Counted from the stretch's first letter, positions 1 to 7,963 are shown. The stretch: DNA of 35,227 nucleotides from Verrucomicrobiota bacterium (GCA_019236675.1 JAFAIO010000425.1:1-35227), one strand, 5' to 3'. Numbers and translations are program-made. Notes: generated from the letters alone by a model not told the origin.

Positions 1-317
1 CGCTCAGCGGCGTGTTGCAGGAAGAACTGCAGCGATCCCAAGAGGAATTTCCGGAATTTCCCGCGATGGGGATCAGCTCGACTAAATGCCCTTTTTTCCA
101 CGAGATGAATAAAGAAATCCTGGGTGAGATCTTGTGCATCCTGGCGGGTGTAACCGTGGCGTCGAATAAACGCGTAAACGGGACTGGAATAACTCCGGTA
201 GAGGCCCTCGAGAGCGGTTAGCCGTTGTTCTTCGTTGGTGGCGGCAGAGACCAAGCTCCATTGAGTGGTCTCGAATGCGAGGTGTCCCCCCGCGCTCGAA
301 CTTAGCCAACCAGTCAT
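1..317 (-). CDS. ECF-type RNA polymerase sigma factor, N-terminal part (runs off left edge of window)
   Basis: Reverse-strand reading from ATG at 315-317 is open to base 1: MTGWLSSSAGGHLAFETTQWSLVSAATNEEQRLTALEGLYRSYSSPVYAFIRRHGYTRQDAQDLTQDFFIHLVEKRAFSRADPHRGKFRKFLLGSLQFFLQHAAE. Resembles sigma-70 region 2 of ECF factors (YxFIRRxGYxxxDAQDLTQxFF). Absent from the ORF track because it is open at the edge. Confidence 0.88.
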   Translation of the reverse strand, partial: MTGWLSSSAGGHLAFETTQWSLVSAATNEEQRLTALEGLYRSYSSPVYAFIRRHGYTRQDAQDLTQDFFIHLVEKRAFSRADPHRGKFRKFLLGSLQFFLQHAAE

Positions 318-369
318 GCCGCGGGGAACATACCTGAGAAGCGAGAGGTGAGAAGTGAGAAGTGCGATG

Positions 370-515
370 TGGAGCGCTGCCTCGCTTGCGAGGCCGATGC
401 GGTCGGAACCGTGGAGCGCTGCCTCGCTTGCGAGGCCGATGCGGCCGGAACCGCGGAGCGCTGCCTCGCTTCCGCCTTCGGCGCGACAAGTTGCGAGGCC
501 GATGCGGTCGGCGCT
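370..515. repeat. Three tandem copies of a 42-nt palindrome-containing unit (third copy has an expanded loop)
   Basis: Unit tGGAGCGCTGCCTCGCTTGCGAGGCCGATGCGGTCGGAACCg at 370 and 412; third copy from 454 has GCCTCGC-TTCCGCCTTCGGCGCGACAAGTT-GCGAGGC. Same family recurs at 2401 (direct) and 2735-2805 (inverted). Confidence 0.9.
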
Positions 516-556
516 CGTCGAGCGCAATGACGATCCATTGGCCGCAGGCGGGAAAG

Positions 557-576
557 GTGCTACATTTGTGTAGCAC
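557..576. promoter_or_regulatory. Perfect 8-bp inverted repeat, candidate autoregulatory operator of the TA module
   Basis: GTGCTACA-TTTG-TGTAGCAC ending one base before the antitoxin ATG at 578. Confidence 0.65.
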
Positions 577-577
577 G

Positions 578-832
578 ATGAAAACTGCCAGCGTCCGAGA
601 ATTGCGCAATCGGTACACTGAACTCTTGAAGTGGCTCGAGGCAGGCGAAGAAATTACCATCACCCGCCGGGGCGTGGCGATTGCTCGGCTGGTGCCTGTA
701 AACAGCGCTAAAATCCGACGGACCACCGATTGGAATCAAAGCGCAGCCTTCGCTCTAGGCCGCCTAAAATTGCGGCCGCTAACGGAACAAGAAAGCGCCG
801 AGCTCCTCGACCAGAACAAAGGCCCATATTAG
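578..832 (+). CDS. Type II antitoxin, Phd/YefM (VapB-like) family
   Basis: MKTASVRELRNRYTELLKWLEAGEEITITRRGVAIARLVPV is the typical Phd/YefM N-terminus; followed directly by a PIN gene. The ORF-track start at 362 lies in repeat DNA; ATG 578 is preferred. Confidence 0.9.
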   Translation: MKTASVRELRNRYTELLKWLEAGEEITITRRGVAIARLVPVNSAKIRRTTDWNQSAAFALGRLKLRPLTEQESAELLDQNKGPY

Positions 833-865
833 TCACCTCCGCCGCACGCACAGCAGCACTCCAAG

Positions 866-1303
866 ATGATTACCTGTGATACGTCCTTCCTTTATTCTCT
901 CTATGTGGTGGACGTTCATACCCCGCGAGCGCGGGCGAGACTGAGCCGGATGAGACGCCCCGAAGCGCTAACCATTTCTCCATTCATCGAATATGAGTTA
1001 CCGAACGCGATTCGATTGAGCGTCTTTCGGAACTTGCGGGACGCGAACACCGGCGCGACCATCTTAGCCGCTTTCGAAGCGGACCAAGCCGCCGGCAATT
1101 TTGACCGGCCGATCTGCAATCTGGCCAGCGTGCTCCAGGAAGCAAAACGCCTAAGCTCAATTTACACGATGCCCGATGGGCATAGGGCGTTCGATATTCT
1201 GCATGTCGCCACTGCCTTGCATTTAGGCGCAACCGAGTTCCTCTCGTTTGACCAAAATCAACGCAAACTGGCGGCCGCGGTAGGCCTAACGATTGGCCCT
1301 TAG
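866..1303 (+). CDS. PIN-domain toxin (VapC-like ribonuclease)
   Basis: MITCDTSFLYSLYVVD start with catalytic Asp, FDILHVATALHLGATEFLSFDQNQRKLAAAVGL C-terminal PIN signature; 33 bp after antitoxin. Confidence 0.9.
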   Translation: MITCDTSFLYSLYVVDVHTPRARARLSRMRRPEALTISPFIEYELPNAIRLSVFRNLRDANTGATILAAFEADQAAGNFDRPICNLASVLQEAKRLSSIYTMPDGHRAFDILHVATALHLGATEFLSFDQNQRKLAAAVGLTIGP

Positions 1304-1341
1304 CAACGCCGGGAACGCGCGGGATCGCTGAGAACGAAAAA

Positions 1342-1377
1342 CCAATCACTAATCACAAATCACCTTTCACTTTTCAC
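1342..1377 (-). repeat. Heptad tandem array (GTGAWWN)5
   Basis: TCAC at 1346, 1353, 1360, 1367 and 1374 (+ strand), exact 7-nt spacing; read on - strand GTGAAAA GTGAAAG GTGATTT GTGATTA GTGATTG; contains the pdxA stop codon. Confidence 0.85.
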
Positions 1378-2355
1378 GCCTACCAACTCAGCCGCCAACC
1401 GCAGCGCAGCTAGCATACTTCTCTCGTCCGCTTTACCCGTGCCCGCGATGTCGAAGGCGGTCCCGTGATCAACGGATGTCCGCACAATCGGTAAACCGGC
1501 CGTCAGGTTAACTCCATCTTCAATGCCCAATACTTTAAATGGGCCGTGACCTTGGTCGTGATACATCGCCACAACCAAATCAAAACGGCCGGATGCCGCT
1601 AAATAGAAGAGCGTATCCGCTGGAAGTGGTCCTTCTACTAACCACCCCTTTTTCCGGCAGCTTTCGATCGCCGGCGCGATCTTTTCTGCCTCCTCTCCCT
1701 CACCAAAAATCCCGTTCTCGCCCGCATGCGGATTGATCCCACAAACACCGATGCGCGGTTCGCCGCGACCCAACAACATTTGGCGCCCCCGAGCGATGGT
1801 CCGCTCCACCAAAGCCGCGTCGATTTTGCGAATGGCTTCCGCTAAACCGACGTGTGCAGTGACATGAATTATTTTGAGCTTTGGACCCACTAACATTAGC
1901 GACACTTCTCGGGTCCCAGTTAGCTCTGCCAAGATCTCTGTGTGCCCAGGATAACGATGACCGGCAAGATGGAGCGCTTCTTTGTTCAATGGTGCGGTGC
2001 AGATCGCATCAATCCCGCGGTCCAGCGCCAGTTGGATCGCTCTCTCGAGAAAGCGAAAGGCTGCTTCCCCGCACGCTGCCGATAGCCGGCCAAACGGCGT
2101 TTCTTTCGGAACCAAAGCCAGATCCAGACAATCAATTTCTGAACGATGAAATCTGGCTTTTGCTAATCGAAAAATTGGCCGGACCGGCTTCGACGACTTC
2201 AGGATTCCCGCCGCGACCTCTAACCGCCTGGCGTCTCCGATCACCAGCGGCCGGCAAACCTCGTAAGGGCCGCGGTGCGCCAAGGCTTTGATGATCACCT
2301 CCGGCCCGACTCCCGCCGGATCGCCCATGGTAATGCCAATGATCGGAAGAGACAT
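1360..2355 (-). CDS. pdxA: 4-hydroxythreonine-4-phosphate dehydrogenase
   Basis: MSLPIIGITMGDPAGVGPEVI, GHTEILAELTG, MYHDQGHGPFKVLGIEDGVNLTAGLPIVRTSVDHGTAFDIAGTGKA are PdxA signatures. Confidence 0.95.
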   Translation of the reverse strand: MSLPIIGITMGDPAGVGPEVIIKALAHRGPYEVCRPLVIGDARRLEVAAGILKSSKPVRPIFRLAKARFHRSEIDCLDLALVPKETPFGRLSAACGEAAFRFLERAIQLALDRGIDAICTAPLNKEALHLAGHRYPGHTEILAELTGTREVSLMLVGPKLKIIHVTAHVGLAEAIRKIDAALVERTIARGRQMLLGRGEPRIGVCGINPHAGENGIFGEGEEAEKIAPAIESCRKKGWLVEGPLPADTLFYLAASGRFDLVVAMYHDQGHGPFKVLGIEDGVNLTAGLPIVRTSVDHGTAFDIAGTGKADERSMLAALRLAAELVGVKSER

Positions 2356-2367
2356 AATGAGAGGATA

Positions 2368-2396
2368 TAGGAGCTAGGAGCTAGAATCTAGGAGGG
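2368..2396. repeat. Heptad tandem array TAGGAGC TAGGAGC TAGAATC TAGGAGG
   Basis: TAG at 2368, 2375, 2382, 2389; inverted counterpart at 3919-3955. Confidence 0.85.
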
Positions 2397-2400
2397 ACAG

Positions 2401-2805
2401 CCGTGGAGCGCTGCCTCGCTTGCGAGGCCGATGCGGTCGGAACCGTGGAGGGGAGCCGCTTTTACCCGCACCCAATTTGCACGGACATTCTTGAAACCCC
2501 CGGGTTTACTAGTTGGACGTGTCCGAGCAAGCGGCTCCCGCGAACGTCTACTGACGGCCCTGCCTCACCGCGATTCATTTCGTTTCCTACCAAAGCGATA
2601 CGACAAGCCAAACCGCATCGTGGGACGTTTCCGGGAGCCGCCTGCTAGACAAACGTCTCAGAAATACGACGGTTTGTTGCACAATCAGCTCAGGTTACGG
2701 GCAACCTTCAAAAGCGGCTCCCCTCCATGGGTGTCGACCGCATCGGCCTCGCAACTTGTCGGGCTGAAGGCTCAGCGAAGGCGGAAGCGAGGCAACGCTC
2801 CACGG
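2401..2805. repeat. 405-bp inverted-repeat element (MITE/REP-like) carrying alternating GGGAGCCGC motifs
   Basis: Perfect arms 2420-2439/2735-2754 (TTGCGAGGCCGATGCGGTCG) and 2446-2463/2710-2727 (TGGAGGGGAGCCGCTTTT); outer arms CCGTGGAGCGYTGCCTCGC. Confidence 0.85.
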
Positions 2806-2833
2806 TTGCTTCACCTATCACCTGTCACTTCGC

Positions 2834-3832
2834 TCACGCCTCTGTCGCTTCCACCGCGCTTCGCAGCGCTTTCAGGTCCGCTGGCGTTAACTCGATCTCT
2901 CCGGCTTTCGCATTGGCGATCGCTTGTTCGCCGTTACGCGCTCCTACCAGTGCATGCGTGCAGCCGGGTTGCGATACGGTCCAGGCAATCACGACCTGAG
3001 AAATCGTCGCTCCTTTTTCCTCAGCTACAACTTCTACCGCCTTCAACAATTGATCGACTTTCGGCCGGTTCTCCGGCTGGTACCAAGGGTTAGCCAATCG
3101 GACGTCGCCTCGATTGAATTTACGATTGGCGTCGATTTTTCCGCTCAAGATTCCCAAGGCCAATGGCGAGTAAGCCAGAAAGGCGACATGGTTTTCCGCG
3201 CAGAAAGCCAAATTAGTAGGCTCATGTTGCCGCTGTAGCATGGAGTATTGTTCCTGGTCGGTATCCAATTGCCCAACAGACAGGTAACGCCGCATCTGTT
3301 CCGGCGTGGCATTCGAACAACCAATTGCCCGGATCTTGCCTTCTTCCTTTAGCCGAACCAATTCAGCCATGGCATCCTCGGTTGCGGTCGTCGCATCTTG
3401 CCAGTGGGTTTGATAAAGATCGACCCGGTCCGTCTGTAATCGTTTCAGGCTCTGTTCAATTTCGTAGCGGATCTCTTTGGGCCGAAGATTCTTGTAGACC
3501 TTGTACTTCACTTCATCATCAGCGCGCCCATGCTGGTCGCCTTCAAAAAATTTCTCTCCCTCTTCGCTCCACCAATTTAAACCGCACTTAGTGGCCAAAA
3601 CCACTTTATCGCGGCGGTCCTTGATCGCTTCGCCAACCACGCTCTCCGAGTGGCCGTAACCATACATTGGCGCGGTATCGATCAAATTGATCCCATGATC
3701 GATCGCCGCATGAATTGCTCCTACGGGGTCGTTCCGGTCAGTCCCACCCCACATCCAGCCCCCCAGTGCCCACGCTCCGAAACCAACCACCGATGCTTCA
3801 ATTCCTGAATTTCCAAGAGTTCGATATCTCAT
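2834..3832 (-). CDS. Aldo/keto reductase
   Basis: MRYRTLGNSGIEASVVGFGAWALGG, LIDTAPMYGYGHSESVVGEAI, VDLYQTHWQD; ORF track start at 3868, preferred start MRYRT at 3832. Confidence 0.92.
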   Translation of the reverse strand: MRYRTLGNSGIEASVVGFGAWALGGWMWGGTDRNDPVGAIHAAIDHGINLIDTAPMYGYGHSESVVGEAIKDRRDKVVLATKCGLNWWSEEGEKFFEGDQHGRADDEVKYKVYKNLRPKEIRYEIEQSLKRLQTDRVDLYQTHWQDATTATEDAMAELVRLKEEGKIRAIGCSNATPEQMRRYLSVGQLDTDQEQYSMLQRQHEPTNLAFCAENHVAFLAYSPLALGILSGKIDANRKFNRGDVRLANPWYQPENRPKVDQLLKAVEVVAEEKGATISQVVIAWTVSQPGCTHALVGARNGEQAIANAKAGEIELTPADLKALRSAVEATEA

Positions 3833-3918
3833 AAGCCCGAGCCCGCAATAAGCCGGTTCCATGGACACGGCAAGGATTCATACAGCGTGGCCCGAGAATC
3901 GTCGCCAAACCGGCTCTA

Positions 3919-3955
3919 CCCTCCTAGCTCCTAGGATTCTAGCTCCCAGCTCCTA
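3919..3955. repeat. Heptad array (CTCCTAG-type), inverted relative to 2368-2396; overlaps plsX stop
   Basis: ccctcctagctcctaggattctagctcccagctccta; plsX stop TAG at 3939-3941 (- strand). Confidence 0.8.
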
Positions 3956-4967
3956 CCTCCTTGAGGCTCACCTCACAGGCTTCGATCTCTTTGGTAATTT
4001 GAGGGTTGAGTTCGTACTTGATCGAGTCCGCAGCCGCCCGAATCGCGTTTTTGATCGCTAACGGAGAGCTGGCTCCGTGCGCGATAATGCAGATACCGTT
4101 GACTCCCAACAATTGGCTGCCCCCGTAGGTATCCGGATTCATTTTCCGGCGGATAGTTTGGAATGCGCCTTTGGCAAACGAGGCGCCTAATTTGCGGATA
4201 GGGTTTTTGAAAAGCTGATGCCTTAGAGACGCGAAAATAGCCAGAGCGGCTGCTTCGGCCGTTTTGAGCACGACATTACCGGTGAAGCCATCGCACACCA
4301 CAACATCAACCGGATTCGCAAATAGATCGAAGCCCTCAATGTTCCCGTAGAAATTCAGCCGGGTCCGTTTCAATAATTTGAACGCTTCTTTAGTGGTTTC
4401 GTTCCCGAGTGTGTCCTCCTCGCCGATGGACATTAGCCCGATCCTCGGATTCTGGCGTCCGAGGACATAACGGGCGTAAATGCTGCCCATAATCGCGAAT
4501 TGGACCATGTGATGAGCATCGGAATCAGGGTTGGCGCCTGCATCGATCAGCACGAACACTTTGGTTTCAGTCGGAATCAGACAAGCAACCGCGGGCCTAA
4601 TCACACCGGGAAGAGTTCGCAGCTTCAGAACGGAAGCCGCTACAACCGCTCCAGTGTGGCCGGCGGAGACCATGGCCTGGACCGTACGATTTTTGACCAG
4701 GTCGATCGATCGCGACACGGATGAATCTTTCTTCTGCCGGATAGCTCTGGCAGCGGATTCATGCATGTCGACCACCTCGGTAGCGTGAAAAATCTCGATG
4801 CGCGAGTCCTGACATCCGACCCGCTGCAATTCGGCTTCGATCGCTGGGGTACTGCCCACCAAAACCAGCTTTTCAATCTCTGGCAGGGCTTTGAGCGCCA
4901 AGGCAGCACCCTCAATAGTATTTTTCGGGGCGTAATCGCCGCCCATCGCATCTAACGCAATTCTCAT
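3939..4967 (-). CDS. plsX: Phosphate acyltransferase PlsX
   Basis: MRIALDAMGGDYAPKNTIEGA, DAGANPDSDAHHMVQFAIMG, VVCDGFTGNVVLKTAEA, GGSQLLGVNGICIIAHGASS. Confidence 0.95.
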   Translation of the reverse strand: MRIALDAMGGDYAPKNTIEGAALALKALPEIEKLVLVGSTPAIEAELQRVGCQDSRIEIFHATEVVDMHESAARAIRQKKDSSVSRSIDLVKNRTVQAMVSAGHTGAVVAASVLKLRTLPGVIRPAVACLIPTETKVFVLIDAGANPDSDAHHMVQFAIMGSIYARYVLGRQNPRIGLMSIGEEDTLGNETTKEAFKLLKRTRLNFYGNIEGFDLFANPVDVVVCDGFTGNVVLKTAEAAALAIFASLRHQLFKNPIRKLGASFAKGAFQTIRRKMNPDTYGGSQLLGVNGICIIAHGASSPLAIKNAIRAAADSIKYELNPQITKEIEACEVSLKEVGAGS

Positions 4968-5050
4968 GGGCAGCAGTGGTAAAAGAGAACGGACAACACA
5001 GCCGGATGCTATCGACGTTGGGAGTCCTAGCAACCGAAAAAACAGCGAAT

Positions 5051-5079
5051 TGGCTATTGGTTATCTGCTATTGGCTATT
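5051..5079 (-). repeat. Heptad array GGCTATT/GGTTATC/TGCTATT/GGCTATT (- strand AATAGCC)
   Basis: YTAT at 5054, 5061, 5068, 5075, exact 7-nt period, directly downstream of the PhoH gene stop. Confidence 0.8.
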
Positions 5080-5088
5080 CGCGCAGCG

Positions 5089-6594
5089 CTACATCAACGA
5101 TGCGCCTGCTTCCGCCAGCGCGCTACGTTCCCCTTTCGTCAGGCAAACGTGAGCGGTGATCGCTTGATTCTTCAGCCGGTTACGGGTGTAGACCAGACCG
5201 TTAGAACGGCTATCGACATACGGATTATCGATCTGCGCCGGGTCACCCACCATAACGAGCTTGGAGCCTTTCGACATGCGTGTGACCACCGTCTTCGCCT
5301 CCAGTGGGGTCAATTGCTGGGCTTCATCCAGAACGAAATAGCGTTTCGGGATTGAGCGCCCACGGATATAGCAAAGGGCCTCAATTTCAACGACTCCTTG
5401 GTCGATCAATAGTTCGTACGGTCTAAGCTGCGGAATCGGTGCAGCCATTCCGTTCAGCTCCGCTCTATTCCGTTTTATTTTTTTTGAGCAGTCGGACGGC
5501 AAATTAGGCGGGAGCAACAACTCGAACGCGTCGTAGATCGACTGTAACCACGGCTTCATTTTTTCGTTCAGCGTGCCTGGCAGATAGCCAAGGGTGTCAC
5601 CCATAGCCACCACCGGCCGGCTCACCGTGATCCCACTGAAGACGTCGCTCCAGTAAAGGTGCAATCCCGCGGCGACCGCCAACAACGTTTTGCCGGTGCC
5701 AGCCGGTCCGTAGCAGGTGACTAACGCTATCTCCGGATCCAGCAACGCATCCAGCAAACACTGCTGACCCAGATTCATCGGTTTCAAATGGACTCCGCGC
5801 GGGTTCGTCAGCGCAGGTGGAAGATTTAACCGCCGGCAGAGGCCGCCTCCAAAATGTCTCGCCGGCATTAATTTGTTATCACCGCCGGAGAGGAACACAT
5901 ATTCATTCAGGGCCAGGCCTGCGGCCGGTTTGGAATCGAGCTGCAGTTCACGCGAACTGGCAAACCGCTGCAGACTCTTGGGATCGACCTCGACGACCGG
6001 ATGCCCATAATCTTCGACATCCGCTAAAGCGACTTTATCATTCTCGTAATCCTGAGCCTCGATGCCGATGGCAAGCGCCTTCAGCTGCATGTTCAGGTCT
6101 TTAGTGACGAGAATCGTGCGCTCCAAGTGCTTGCTCTGGACATACAGGCAAAAGGCTAGGATCCGGTTATCCGGATGCTCGAGGTCGCGGAACGTTTGTT
6201 GAAACCGGCGAAACTCCTTGTTAGTCCGGAGGTCTCCGAGAAATTCATTCACCGCGATCCGGATAGTCCCGCCCCCGGGAGTCTTAGCTCCGTTTGTCAC
6301 CAGTTTGCGATTCTGATTAAAACAGCGAGATAAGAACCGGTGGACTGCACGAGCGTTTGCTCCTCGCTCGCTCTGTTCGTTTTTGAATTTGTCGGTCTCG
6401 CCGAGCACGTCGATCGGGATCCAAACGTGATTATCGGCAAATCGATAAACGGAATGGGGATCATGCAGCAGTACGTTGGTATCAAGAACGTAGTTCTTGA
6501 TCTGACTGGTATGACCGTTCCGCGAACCGCTCGGCACAACTGTCGACCGAGCCGATTCCTGAAAGAGCCCAGGCTGGGTATCCGTCGTAGACAT
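5089..6594 (-). CDS. PIN domain-PhoH family ATPase fusion
   Basis: NYVLDTNVLLHDPHSVYRF (PIN) followed by ALVTCYGPAGTGKTLLAVAAGL Walker A and YFVLDEAQQLTPLEAKTVVTRMSKGSKLVMVGDPAQIDNPYVD; start MSTTDTQPG preferred at 6594. Confidence 0.93.
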   Translation of the reverse strand: MSTTDTQPGLFQESARSTVVPSGSRNGHTSQIKNYVLDTNVLLHDPHSVYRFADNHVWIPIDVLGETDKFKNEQSERGANARAVHRFLSRCFNQNRKLVTNGAKTPGGGTIRIAVNEFLGDLRTNKEFRRFQQTFRDLEHPDNRILAFCLYVQSKHLERTILVTKDLNMQLKALAIGIEAQDYENDKVALADVEDYGHPVVEVDPKSLQRFASSRELQLDSKPAAGLALNEYVFLSGGDNKLMPARHFGGGLCRRLNLPPALTNPRGVHLKPMNLGQQCLLDALLDPEIALVTCYGPAGTGKTLLAVAAGLHLYWSDVFSGITVSRPVVAMGDTLGYLPGTLNEKMKPWLQSIYDAFELLLPPNLPSDCSKKIKRNRAELNGMAAPIPQLRPYELLIDQGVVEIEALCYIRGRSIPKRYFVLDEAQQLTPLEAKTVVTRMSKGSKLVMVGDPAQIDNPYVDSRSNGLVYTRNRLKNQAITAHVCLTKGERSALAEAGASLM

Positions 6595-6604
6595 TAAAGC
6601 TACG

Positions 6605-6838
6605 CTAACAACATCCGCAGTGGCCGGAGCCACACGAGTGCGAGGAGGATGACCCTGATGAAGGAGCATTCTTGGGCCCTGTCATGAGCCCGAAGCCGCC
6701 GGAAATGACACGCCGTACAGGCTGTCCGGTTTCGGGATCGTGAGTCAGCGGCGCATCGAGCATGCTCTGCCGAACCTCAAACCTCCGCGCTGGAATCTCT
6801 GCGGAGTCGGGCACCGTCTCATAGATGTAGGTGGCCAT
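6605..6838 (-). CDS. FmdB-like small protein with Cys-rich C-terminus
   Basis: MATYIYETVPDSAEIPARRFEVRQSMLDAPLTHDPETGQPVRRVISGGFGLMTGPKNAPSSGSSSSHSCGSGHCGCC; FmdB-like architecture but no N-terminal CxxC pairs. Confidence 0.7.
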   Translation of the reverse strand: MATYIYETVPDSAEIPARRFEVRQSMLDAPLTHDPETGQPVRRVISGGFGLMTGPKNAPSSGSSSSHSCGSGHCGCC

Positions 6839-6890
6839 GACGACTGAAGATACTACAGATTGTGGCGCGGATGGCAAGCGCGAAGCGCGC

Positions 6891-6945
6891 ATATGCAATA
6901 GACAATAGCCAATAGCCAAAAATGCCCCTACCCCTTGGCTATTGG
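6891..6945. repeat. Heptad array AATAGCC with inverted partner forming an 11-bp-arm hairpin
   Basis: ATAG at 6898, 6905, 6912; CCAATAGCCAA 6909-6919 / TTGGCTATTGG 6935-6945. Confidence 0.8.
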
Positions 6946-7013
6946 ATATGCGTTATGCGCCGTGATGCGCACAGCGCTTGACAACCGTTCTCATCCCGAA
7001 CAATTGGTCATCC

Positions 7014-7772
7014 ATGACTTACTCCCCCCTTACCCCACTCGATGGCAGGGTCGCAGTCGTCACCGGCGGTGCTCGCGGAATCGGTTTCGAATCGGCTAAG
7101 GCATTGCGAGAATCCGGCGCCAAGGTGGTCATCGTCGATATAAACCGCGACATCGGGCCCAAAGCAGCCGGGGAGCTCGAGGCGGATTTCCTCCCGGCTG
7201 ATCTCACCAAATCCGACCAGGTCGCTCAAGTCGCTGCCGACATCGTTGCCAAGCACGACCGTATCGATATCGCGTTTAATAACGCCGGTATCTCGGTCAG
7301 TGTTCCGTCCGAAGAGTCCTCCGATGAACAATGGCTTCAGATAATCAACGTCAATCTGAACGCCGTTTTCTTCTGTTGCCGTGAGTTCGGCAAAGTGATG
7401 CTAAAGCAAGGCAAAGGCAGCATCATTAACACCGCCTCGATGTCGGGCGTTATCTCAAACGTTCCTCAGCCGCAATCTGCCTATAACACGTCGAAGGCCG
7501 GCGTCATTATGCTGACCAAATCCCTCGCTGGCGAATGGGCCAAACGAGGTGTCCGGGTCAACAGTGTCTCTCCCGGTTACATTGGCACGGAAATGACCAA
7601 GGAAGGAATGAGCAATACGGACTGGTACAAGTACTGGTTGGACTTCACCCCGATGGGCCGGGTCGGCGAACCCAGCGAAGTCGCTGCCGCCGTTCTTTTC
7701 CTTGCCTCTGATGCGAGCAGCTATTTCACAGGCAGCAATCTGATCGTCGACGGCGGTTATACCTGTTGGTAG
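7014..7772 (+). CDS. SDR-family NAD(P)-dependent oxidoreductase
   Basis: VAVVTGGARGIGFESAKALRESGAKVVIVD, NNAGIS, YNTSKAGVIMLTKSLAGEWAKRGVRVNSVSPGYIGTEMT. Confidence 0.95.
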   Translation: MTYSPLTPLDGRVAVVTGGARGIGFESAKALRESGAKVVIVDINRDIGPKAAGELEADFLPADLTKSDQVAQVAADIVAKHDRIDIAFNNAGISVSVPSEESSDEQWLQIINVNLNAVFFCCREFGKVMLKQGKGSIINTASMSGVISNVPQPQSAYNTSKAGVIMLTKSLAGEWAKRGVRVNSVSPGYIGTEMTKEGMSNTDWYKYWLDFTPMGRVGEPSEVAAAVLFLASDASSYFTGSNLIVDGGYTCW

Positions 7773-7953
7773 GGCAAAATCCTTCGTTCTCGTCCTCGTC
7801 CTCGGATATTGGTAGGGCGAAAACCTTGAATTCGCATGTTCTTCAATTCTGGCAACCACACGGAGTGGCTCAAATCCGGCGCGGACCTGGCAGTTGGAGA
7901 TGGCGACCGCTGGATGCGCCGAGATTTTCGCCCTACCGATCTCGTCCTTGCAT
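7768..7953. repeat. Nested inverted-repeat element (GGTAGGGCGAAAA family inside a TCGTCCTCGTCCTCG pair)
   Basis: GGTAGGGC at 7768 and 7811; inverse GCGCCGAGATTTTCGCCCTACC at 7916-7937; TCGTTCTCGTCCTCGTCCTCG at 7784; contains GTGGCTCAAATCCGGCGCGGA (7865-7885), shared with the 17327 element. Confidence 0.8.
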
Positions 7954-7963
7954 ACCCCGGAAA

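Noticed and set aside
370-515. CRISPR array
   Set aside because: Units are contiguous 42-nt repeats with no unique spacers and no cas genes.
348-573. Overlapping ORFs 348-530, 355-573, 314-538 and 82-726 around the 42-nt repeats
   Set aside because: Open frames are a by-product of tandem GC-rich repeat DNA; repetitive peptide (RCLACEADAVGTVE) and the real ECF sigma and antitoxin frames overlap them.
2403-3093. ORFs 2403-2648 and 2431-3093 as genes
   Set aside because: They lie in the inverted-repeat element and antisense to the AKR gene; no family resemblance.
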